Source: Chloroflexota bacterium (GTDB lineage: Bacteria > Chloroflexota > Anaerolineae > Caldilineales > Caldilineaceae). Taken from it: a DNA stretch of 5,839 nt. Below, one piece after another: positions 1-4,636 of this stretch; the stretch's first letter is position 1; the number at the start of each line of letters is the position of its first letter. The position numbers and the translations under genes were made by a program. Location of the stretch: NCBI GenBank assembly GCA_016199425.1, contig JACQGT010000157.1, forward strand, positions 1 to 5,839, given 5' to 3'. The notes beneath the pieces are model-generated. The model had not been told where the DNA came from. It saw only the letters and a program-made list of their open reading frames with translations, and ran no database searches.

Positions 1-2
1 GC

Positions 3-21
3 ATCCGTGTCAATCCGTGTC
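3..21. repeat. short tandem repeat, 9 bp x 2
   Basis: The nonamer ATCCGTGTC occurs at 3-11 and again at 13-21, with one base between copies. It lies in the leader of the first gene, about 35 nt before its start codon. It is cut by the window edge, so further copies may lie upstream. No function can be assigned. Confidence 0.6.
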
Positions 22-43
22 CTTATTTTCAGATCAGAAGATC

Positions 44-48
44 AGGAG
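44..48 (+). promoter_or_regulatory. ribosome binding site deciding the start of the LLM oxidoreductase
   Basis: AGGAG at 44-48 lies 7 nt before the ATG at 56. An in-frame GTG at 17 would lengthen the protein by 13 residues (SLFSDQKIRRVK and similar). These precede the typical family N-terminus MQFGVVFPQ, and there is no comparable Shine-Dalgarno before 17. The ATG at 56 is therefore preferred. Confidence 0.8.
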
Positions 49-55
49 AGTCAAA

Positions 56-925
56 ATGCAATTCGGCGTTGTCTTTCCCCAAACCGAAATCGGCGACGAT
101 CCCGCCGCCATCCGCGACTACGCCCAGACCGTCGAAGGGCTGGGCATCGACTATCTGCTGGCCTTCGAGCACGTCATCGGGGTCAACCCGGAGCGGCCCG
201 GCGGCTGGGCTAACCGTCCCTACGACCACAACTCGATGTTCCACGAACCCTTCGTCCTCTTTGGTTATCTGGCCGGGCTGACCGAACGCATTCGCTTTAT
301 GACGGGGATCGTCATCCTGCCCCAGCGCCAGACGGTCCTCCTGGCCAAGCAGGCGGCAGAGGTGGACGTTCTCTCCGGCGGGCGGCTGATCCTGGGCATC
401 GGCGTAGGCTGGAACGAAGTGGAGTACACCGCGCTCAACGAGGATTTTCACAACCGCGGGCGTCGTCAATCTGAGCAGGTGGAGCTCTTGCGCGCCCTGT
501 GGACCCAGCGACTCGTCACCTTTCAGGGCAAGTATCACACTATCCCGGATGCAGGCATCTACCCCCTGCCCGTACAGAGGCCCATCCCCATCTGGTTTGG
601 CGGCGGCTCCGATGCGTCTCTGCGCCGAATGGCTCGCCTGGGCGATGGCTGGATGACCAACACGTGGGATATCGACCGGCTCAGCGGCGAACTTGCCGCT
701 CTGCGCCGCTACATCGCCGATGCAGGCCGAGATCCGCTTGCCTTTGGCGTGGATTTTCGCATAAGTCTGACCCGCCACCCGGAGAGCCAGTGGCCGCGAA
801 TGATCGAGCGTCTGTCCGGTCTCGGCGTCAGCCATGTGAGCATCAATACGATGGGGATTGGGCTGGATGGCGTGGGGGCGCATCTGGCCGCAATCAGGAA
901 ATTTGCGGAAGGGAGGAAGGGATGA
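56..925 (+). CDS. LLM-class flavin- or F420-dependent oxidoreductase
   Basis: This 289-residue protein belongs to the luciferase-like monooxygenase superfamily, soluble TIM-barrel enzymes that use FMN or coenzyme F420 to oxidise or reduce small organic substrates. The N-terminus MQFGVVFPQTE is the usual first barrel strand. The family block LSGGRLILGIGVGWNE lies at about 106-121, followed by the GRRQSEQVELLRALW helix. A second block, PIPIWFGGGSDASLRRMARL then GDGW, runs from about 176 to 199. The length is normal and no disruption is seen. It resembles the F420-dependent subfamily typified by Rv2161c-like proteins, but FMN use cannot be excluded from sequence alone, and the substrate is unknown. 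It is separated from the transporter genes by about 280 nt with a palindromic element and a promoter, so it is probably a separate transcription unit. The long minus-strand open frame over it is a codon-bias shadow. Confidence 0.9.
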   Translation: MQFGVVFPQTEIGDDPAAIRDYAQTVEGLGIDYLLAFEHVIGVNPERPGGWANRPYDHNSMFHEPFVLFGYLAGLTERIRFMTGIVILPQRQTVLLAKQAAEVDVLSGGRLILGIGVGWNEVEYTALNEDFHNRGRRQSEQVELLRALWTQRLVTFQGKYHTIPDAGIYPLPVQRPIPIWFGGGSDASLRRMARLGDGWMTNTWDIDRLSGELAALRRYIADAGRDPLAFGVDFRISLTRHPESQWPRMIERLSGLGVSHVSINTMGIGLDGVGAHLAAIRKFAEGRKG

Positions 926-941
926 TAAGAGGAAGGGATGA
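913..941. repeat. 13-bp direct repeat across the stop codon
   Basis: GAGGAAGGGATGA occurs at 913-925 and again at 929-941, a period of 16 nt. The first copy ends exactly at the TGA stop of the oxidoreductase gene. It looks like a local slippage duplication in purine-rich DNA. No function is evident. Confidence 0.7.
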
Positions 942-954
942 AGCGTGTCTTCAT

Positions 955-1096
955 TCCGATTGAAAAGGGTGCATTTCAAGTTGGGGGCGCGGGTCTCTGA
1001 TTCCGGGAATCGACCAAACGAACTCTCTGTGCCGGAGATCGTCCGGTCGATTCCCGGAATCGGCTACCTCCACTTTGAAGTACATCCGATCGAAAA
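955..1096. repeat. palindromic element with flanking direct repeats (MITE-like candidate)
   Basis: A nearly symmetric DNA element fills this gap. The core arms GATTCCGGGAATCGACC (999-1015) and GGTCGATTCCCGGAATC (1045-1061) are perfect 17-bp reverse complements. Pairing continues inward with ACGA/TCGT (1018-1021/1039-1042) and CTC/GAG (1023-1025/1035-1037), leaving a 7-nt loop. Outward, GTGCATTTCAAG (969-980) matches the complement of CTTTGAAGTAC (1073-1083) imperfectly, as shorter terminal inverted repeats would. Just outside lie TCCGATTGAAAA (955-966) and TCCGATCGAAAA (1085-1096), a direct repeat with 11 of 12 identities that resembles a target-site duplication. Because of the symmetry, small open frames on both strands read similar peptides (DSGNRP and FK.. 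motifs), so neither should be taken as a gene. A non-autonomous mobile element, a dispersed palindromic repeat or a regulatory hairpin are all possible. Confidence 0.6.
999..1061. other. long stem-loop (core of the palindromic element)
   Basis: As single-stranded nucleic acid this 63-nt stretch could fold almost end to end: 17 perfect pairs, a 2-nt mismatch, 4 pairs, one mismatch, then 3 pairs and a wobble closing a 7-nt loop at 1027-1033. Each 17-nt arm also contains the near-palindrome GATTCC(G/C)GGAATC. There is no T-run after it on either strand at the right place, so it is not a typical intrinsic terminator, although it could protect or end the upstream transcript. Confidence 0.75.
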
Positions 1097-1104
1097 AAGC
1101 CAAT

Positions 1105-1132
1105 TTGTGTTTTCTGCAACTGGTGGTATACT
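1105..1132 (+). promoter_or_regulatory. probable sigma70-type promoter with extended -10
   Basis: TATACT at 1127-1132 matches five of six -10 consensus bases and is preceded by TG at 1124-1125, giving an extended -10 (TGgTATACT). A weak -35, TTGTGT, sits at 1105-1110 with a 16-nt spacer. Transcription would begin near 1139, leaving a leader of about 70 nt to the ATG at 1209. It lies immediately downstream of the palindromic element and is well placed to drive the lipoprotein-permease unit. Confidence 0.5.
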
Positions 1133-1169
1133 TGCCACAGTCAATTTGTAGGATCGTAATTTCCCTGTG

Positions 1170-1190
1170 AACAGTCATCCCCTGGCTGTT
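1170..1190 (+). other. leader hairpin before the lipoprotein start
   Basis: AACAGTCA (1170-1177) pairs with TGGCTGTT (1183-1190) through eight pairs including one G-U, closing a 5-nt TCCCC loop. If translation starts at 1209, this is a 5' UTR hairpin ending 18 nt before the ATG. If the GTG at 1167 were used, it would be coding. Confidence 0.4.
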
Positions 1191-1208
1191 TCGCAATGCA
1201 CGAGCCAA

Positions 1209-2414
1209 ATGGAATATAAACAATTTAATATCCTGTTGCGGTTTGTTCGGTTATTGCTGTTCGGCGTGCTGATCGTTGCTTGCGCCTCTCCGGGTACCCA
1301 ACCATTCGTTGCCGCTCCCGCTTTGCCCGCCCCGGCCAATGCGTCGGAATCCGCTTCCGGCGAATGGGCGATGGAAGGCCACGCACCAGATCGCAGCCGG
1401 GCTACGTCAGATGTGTTGGCTTTGCCGACGCGGCTTGTCTCGGAATACGAAATCGGCGGCGACACCCAATTCGGCAGCCCGGTTGGGGTGGCCCAGGGAA
1501 CGCTCTTTGCTGATGGTGAGCAGCTACTCTACGCATTGAATGCGGCAGACGGCACTGAGCGCTGGCGTTTTAATCTGCCCGGATCGTTCCTTTCACCAGC
1601 GGTGGCGGGCAGTCGAGTCTTTGTGCGGGCCGAAGCCGGCGCAGACGGCTTTATTTTCGCTCTCTCCCTGGACGCCGGGGCCAAACTCTGGCAATACCGC
1701 TTCCCCGCCGTCGGCAGCTCTTACGACAATGTGGGAGGGCACGTTACCTCGCCGCTGGTGGCGGAGAACCGGGTGCTGGTCGGCGCGGCCCAATCGCTCT
1801 ACGCGCTGGATGTGGAGACGGGTGCGGTGGTGTGGGAATACGGGCTGCAAAACCCCATCGCCTCCTCGGTGGCTGTAGCGGATGGTCTCGTGTATGTGTC
1901 GGATTTTACCCATCTGTACGCGCTGTCCGTCGCCGATGGGAGCGAAAAGTGGAGTTTCGAGTTCGATACGGTTTCGCTCTTTTTTGCGCCGGTGGTGCTG
2001 GCCGATCAGGTGATCATCACCAGCTTTGACACGGCGTACAGCCTGGACCGACGCACGGGACAATTGCTGTGGGCAAAGCAGTTGCCCGATCTCCAGATCA
2101 TCCCCGCCGGGGCCTACGGCGACCAGATTTACGTCAAGTCCACCAATAGTCTGGTGGCCCTGGACAGGACAAGCGGCGCGGAGCTTTGGCGTTATACAAC
2201 ACTCAATTTCATCAGTCTGCCCGCGGTGACAGAAGGCTATCTCTATGTAATCGACCGTTACGGCGAAGGTAGCCATCTGTTGGCAATCGGGCGGACAGAC
2301 GGGCAGGAAGTCTGGCGTTCGGAGCAAGCACAATTGGCCCGTTCTGCGCCGACGGTGGCAGCAGGCCGTCTCTTTGTTCGCACAGAAAATGGGCGCATTC
2401 TTGGGTATCAATAA
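1209..2414 (+). CDS. PQQ-type beta-propeller repeat lipoprotein
   Basis: This is a predicted exported lipoprotein of 401 residues with a BamB/YfgL-like propeller fold. The N-terminus MEYKQFNILLRFVR is followed by the hydrophobic stretch LLLFGVLIVA and a lipobox ending at Cys25 (IVAC). A low-complexity Ala/Pro/Ser linker follows, then GEWAMEGHAPDRSR at about 51-64, like the WxMxGHDPxxT entry motif of PQQ-like proteins. Seven blade motifs of the form YALxxxxGxxxW begin near residues 108, 150, 198, 237, 277, 316 and 358. Such domains usually act in protein-protein or ligand contacts; real PQQ binding is not indicated. An in-frame GTG at 1167 gives 14 more residues, but these add a non-signal-like extension. 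Neither start has a strong ribosome binding site, so the ATG is chosen on the signal peptide. The gene ends with two successive stops (TAA TAG) 19 nt before the first permease, suggesting cotranscription. Its exact role is unknown. Confidence 0.85.
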   Translation: MEYKQFNILLRFVRLLLFGVLIVACASPGTQPFVAAPALPAPANASESASGEWAMEGHAPDRSRATSDVLALPTRLVSEYEIGGDTQFGSPVGVAQGTLFADGEQLLYALNAADGTERWRFNLPGSFLSPAVAGSRVFVRAEAGADGFIFALSLDAGAKLWQYRFPAVGSSYDNVGGHVTSPLVAENRVLVGAAQSLYALDVETGAVVWEYGLQNPIASSVAVADGLVYVSDFTHLYALSVADGSEKWSFEFDTVSLFFAPVVLADQVIITSFDTAYSLDRRTGQLLWAKQLPDLQIIPAGAYGDQIYVKSTNSLVALDRTSGAELWRYTTLNFISLPAVTEGYLYVIDRYGEGSHLLAIGRTDGQEVWRSEQAQLARSAPTVAAGRLFVRTENGRILGYQ

Positions 2415-2421
2415 TAGCGCA

Positions 2422-2427
2422 AAGGAG
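2422..2427 (+). promoter_or_regulatory. ribosome binding site of the first permease
   Basis: AAGGAG lies 6 nt before the ATG at 2434, inside the 19-nt gap after the lipoprotein gene. It fixes the permease start and supports translation as the second cistron of one message. Confidence 0.85.
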
Positions 2428-2433
2428 TGAGCA

Positions 2434-3393
2434 ATGGTTGGGATTCTTCCAAAGGGAAAAATTGCGCGGCGGGAAGCAATCTGGTTCTGGATATTCATCC
2501 TCCCCTGGGTGATCGGTTTTATCCTCTTCCGTGGCGGTCCGATCATCGCCTCGCTTTTCCTGAGTTTTACAAATTATAATGTCGCCAGCCCGCCTGAATG
2601 GGCCGCTCTCGACAATTTTACTCGTCTCTTCAACGACCGTATTTTCATCAAGTCCTTGCAGGTTTCGGTCTACTACACTTTTCTCAGCGTGCCTTTGGGC
2701 ATTGTCGCTTCGCTGAGCCTGGCTGTTCTGCTCAACCAGAAGGGTGTGCCTTTTCTCGGCGTCTTCCGCACGCTCTACTACATTCCCGCACTGGTGGCGG
2801 GCAGTGTGGCCGTGGCCTTTCTCTTTCAATGGGTTCTCAACCCCAGCTTCGGAATATTGAACTATCTGATTGGTCTGTTCGTCGGTCCAAGTGGGGTTAT
2901 CCCTTTGGGCATCAAGGGACCCAAGTGGTTTTTCGATCCCAATTGGGTGGTGCCTTCTTTCGTACTCCTGAGCCTGTGGGGATTTGGCGGGTCAATGCTG
3001 CTCTATCTGGCCGGTCTGCAGGGTGTGCCCACGACCCTTTACGAGGCAGCTACCATCGACGGCGCCAATGCGTGGCAGCGTTTCCGCAATGTCACCCTGC
3101 CCATGATTTCGCCCGTCATTCTTTTTACATTTATCACCGGAATGATCGGCTCGTTCCAGGTCTTCACGCCTGCTTACATCGTTTCTAACGGAGAAGGTGG
3201 ACCGGCCTACGCATCGATGTTCTACGTGCTCTATCTCTATCTGAATGCTTTCCGACGTTACCGCTTTGGCTATGCGTCTGCTCAGGCCTGGCTGCTCTTT
3301 ATTGTGATTCTGGTTTTGACGATTCTGGCTTTCCGCGCTTCCCGGCGCGCCGTCTATTACGAATCCGCGGGCGAAGGCGACAATGCCATCTGA
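2434..3393 (+). CDS. sugar ABC transporter permease, MalF/UgpA type
   Basis: This 319-residue inner-membrane protein would form half of the channel of a carbohydrate (CUT1-type) ABC importer. Six hydrophobic segments are visible at about 16-44, 75-100, 112-135, 172-195, 226-246 and 285-301. The cytoplasmic EAA loop that docks on the ATPase is intact: E204-A205-A206, G210 and L222-P223 keep the spacing EAA-x3-G-x9-V-x-LP, with Val in place of the usual Ile. The first segment contains the LPWVIGFILF stretch typical of this subfamily. A hydrophilic loop of about 35 residues (136-171) between the third and fourth segments should face outside. Length is normal for UgpA/LacF-like permeases rather than the longer enteric MalF. 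The partner is the permease starting at 3537. The substrate cannot be read from sequence; sugars, glycerol-3-phosphate and polyols are all used in this family. Confidence 0.93.
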   Translation: MVGILPKGKIARREAIWFWIFILPWVIGFILFRGGPIIASLFLSFTNYNVASPPEWAALDNFTRLFNDRIFIKSLQVSVYYTFLSVPLGIVASLSLAVLLNQKGVPFLGVFRTLYYIPALVAGSVAVAFLFQWVLNPSFGILNYLIGLFVGPSGVIPLGIKGPKWFFDPNWVVPSFVLLSLWGFGGSMLLYLAGLQGVPTTLYEAATIDGANAWQRFRNVTLPMISPVILFTFITGMIGSFQVFTPAYIVSNGEGGPAYASMFYVLYLYLNAFRRYRFGYASAQAWLLFIVILVLTILAFRASRRAVYYESAGEGDNAI

Positions 3394-3414
3394 ATTTTCC
3401 CGTATGCTGGGGCA

Positions 3415-3456
3415 ATGAGTATCAGTCTGGTTGTCCCGTATCCGTCGGCAGGCTAA
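3415..3456 (+). other. possible 13-codon leader ORF between the permeases
   Basis: An ATG at 3415 opens a tiny frame coding MSISLVVPYPSAG and stopping at TAA 3454-3456. A GGGG run sits only 2 nt upstream, a poor Shine-Dalgarno. Its last codons overlap the left arm of the hairpin at 3444-3465, an arrangement seen in translation-coupled leaders. It may equally be chance. Confidence 0.12.
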
Positions 3457-3465
3457 ACAGCCGAC
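3444..3465 (+). other. intergenic hairpin between the two permease genes
   Basis: GTCGGC (3444-3449) pairs with GCCGAC (3460-3465) around a 10-nt loop. An alternative pairing GGCT (3451-3454) with AGCC (3459-3462) closes an AAAC tetraloop, so two exclusive folds exist. No T-run follows, so it is not a standard terminator. It could stabilise or process the message and thus set the ratio of the two permeases. Confidence 0.4.
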
Positions 3466-3522
3466 TCAAGAGCAGTCCACAGGAATAACGACAAGTCCGG
3501 TAGCGCATACCGTAGCGAGTAT

Positions 3523-3528
3523 AAGGAG
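3523..3528 (+). promoter_or_regulatory. ribosome binding site of the second permease
   Basis: AAGGAG lies 8 nt before the ATG at 3537. It gives the second permease independent initiation despite the long gap after the first. Confidence 0.85.
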
Positions 3529-3536
3529 TTGATCGT

Positions 3537-4448
3537 ATGACCGAACAGACTTTATCCCAGAATATTGTTCGCCCGACCGACATCCGGGCCTGGAAAATGG
3601 GTTTTCTCTCCACCAAAAACGCACAAGAACGGGCGGCAGCCATTTTTTCCACGATTCTGGCCACAGCCATTCTGGTTGTAGTCCTCTTTCCCATCTTCTG
3701 GATGTTGTCCACATCCTTAAAGGGACAGATCGAGGCGCTGAAGATGCCTCCTAACTGGATACCCGCCAAATTCCAGTGGAACAACTACTACGACGCGCTC
3801 ACTTTCAACCCCTTTGGCCGTTATTTTGCCAATACGTTCTACTTTGCGGGAACGGTGGTGCTTGCCGAGGTGATCTCCAACTCGTTTATTGCCTTTGGCT
3901 TTGCACGATTGCGTGCGCCAGGGCGCAACTTCCTCTTTGTTCTCGTATTGGCCACGCTGATGATTCCCGGCGAAGTGACACTCATTCCCCAATACATTCT
4001 TTTTTCCAAACTGAAGTGGCTCAACTCGTACAAGCCGCTGATAGGCCCGGCCTGGTTTGGCAGCGCCTATCTGATCTTTCTGTTGCGCCAGTTCTACATG
4101 GGACTGCCCAAAGAGTATGATGAAGCAGCCGTGATCGAAGGCGCCTCCTACTTGGATATTTGGGCGCGCATCATTCTGCCCCTCTCCAAACCGGCTTTGG
4201 GCGCGGTAGCGATTATGTCCTTTATCTTCCACTGGAACACTTTCCAGGGACCGTTGATCTACTTGAATGACAATGCCAAATTCCCAGTTTCGTTGGGACT
4301 TTCGATGTTCCGTACACCTTTTGGCGGCACTCCCTGGCACTGGTATATGGCCGCTTCTTTGACTGTCATTGCGCCGTGCATCATCGTCTTTTTCATCGCC
4401 CAGCGTTACTTCATTCAGGGTATCGTGATCAGCGGCGTGAAAGGCTAG
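3537..4448 (+). CDS. sugar ABC transporter permease, MalG/UgpE type
   Basis: This 303-residue inner-membrane protein is the second channel subunit of the CUT1-type importer. A cytoplasmic N-terminal extension of about 34 residues precedes the first hydrophobic segment (about 35-57), which ends in the family pattern FPIFWMLSTSLK. Further segments lie at about 98-122, 130-155, 168-185, 218-235 and 270-290. The EAA loop is canonical: E196-A197-A198, G202, I212 and L214-P215 match EAA-x3-G-x9-I-x-LP. The C-terminus QRYFIQGIVISGVKG is the hallmark ending of MalG-like subunits. It should pair with the permease ending at 3393. The two genes are separated by 143 nt, whereas such pairs normally abut. 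No ATPase follows, so the pair probably uses an ATPase encoded elsewhere, as with MsmX-type shared ATPases. Confidence 0.93.
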   Translation: MTEQTLSQNIVRPTDIRAWKMGFLSTKNAQERAAAIFSTILATAILVVVLFPIFWMLSTSLKGQIEALKMPPNWIPAKFQWNNYYDALTFNPFGRYFANTFYFAGTVVLAEVISNSFIAFGFARLRAPGRNFLFVLVLATLMIPGEVTLIPQYILFSKLKWLNSYKPLIGPAWFGSAYLIFLLRQFYMGLPKEYDEAAVIEGASYLDIWARIILPLSKPALGAVAIMSFIFHWNTFQGPLIYLNDNAKFPVSLGLSMFRTPFGGTPWHWYMAASLTVIAPCIIVFFIAQRYFIQGIVISGVKG

Positions 4449-4536
4449 TGTCGCGTCAAATGTCAATCGATCGAAATCGCGTAGGGGCGGTGCTTGCTCT
4501 GCCTATGTGCGCCGGGTACTATACTGATCTCCACAA

Positions 4537-4566
4537 GGGACGAACAGCGTGAGCCGCTTGCGTCCC
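4537..4566 (+). other. hairpin upstream of the aminotransferase gene
   Basis: GGGACG (4537-4542) pairs with CGTCCC (4561-4566). After a small asymmetric internal loop, AGCG (4546-4549) pairs with CGCT (4555-4558) around a 5-nt TGAGC loop. It sits about 90 nt after the second permease and about 70 nt before the aminotransferase. The following sequence is C/T-mixed rather than a clean T-run, so termination is possible but not typical. Confidence 0.4.
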
Positions 4567-4599
4567 TCCTATCCCTCACACTATTTCAACCAAATCTAC

Positions 4600-4614
4600 C
4601 CGTTGTGACAACGG
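4600..4614. promoter_or_regulatory. candidate operator, perfect 15-bp odd palindrome
   Basis: CCGTTGTGACAACGG has perfect 7-bp arms around a single central G. It ends 22 nt before the aminotransferase ATG and 10 nt before its ribosome binding site, a usual place for a repressor site. TTGT-n-ACAA half-sites are compatible with a dimeric helix-turn-helix regulator such as a GntR-type protein. Assignment to a family is inference, and no second copy was noticed in the window. Confidence 0.4.
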
Positions 4615-4624
4615 ACTCAATGAA

Positions 4625-4628
4625 GAGG
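4625..4628 (+). promoter_or_regulatory. ribosome binding site of the aminotransferase
   Basis: GAGG (within AAGAGGAAG) lies 8 nt before the ATG at 4637. An in-frame GTG at 4631 would leave only 2 nt of spacing, so the ATG is preferred. Confidence 0.7.
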
Positions 4629-4636
4629 AAGTGTCT

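Noticed and set aside
29..979. Minus-strand open frame of 316 codons across the oxidoreductase gene
   Set aside because: It is antisense to a clear LLM-class protein, has no recognisable motifs or ribosome binding site, and is low in hydrophobic-core pattern; typical shadow in GC-rich DNA.
945..1223. Two small overlapping frames on opposite strands (945-1151 plus, 951-1223 minus) that encode similar peptides
   Set aside because: The similarity is explained by the DNA palindrome itself; neither has a convincing ribosome binding site and both span the inverted repeat.
1593..2546. Minus-strand open frame across the lipoprotein and start of the first permease
   Set aside because: Antisense to two well-supported genes and without domain-like features.
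3431..3459. Promoter TTGTCC - 17 nt - TAAACA before the second permease
   Set aside because: Spacing is right but the -10 matches only about half of the consensus; not strong enough to list as a feature.
4537..4566. T-box or other known riboswitch before the aminotransferase
   Set aside because: The GGGACG...CGTCCC stem recalls T-box leaders, but the invariant TGGNACCGCG antiterminator sequence is absent and the leader is too short for the specifier domain.
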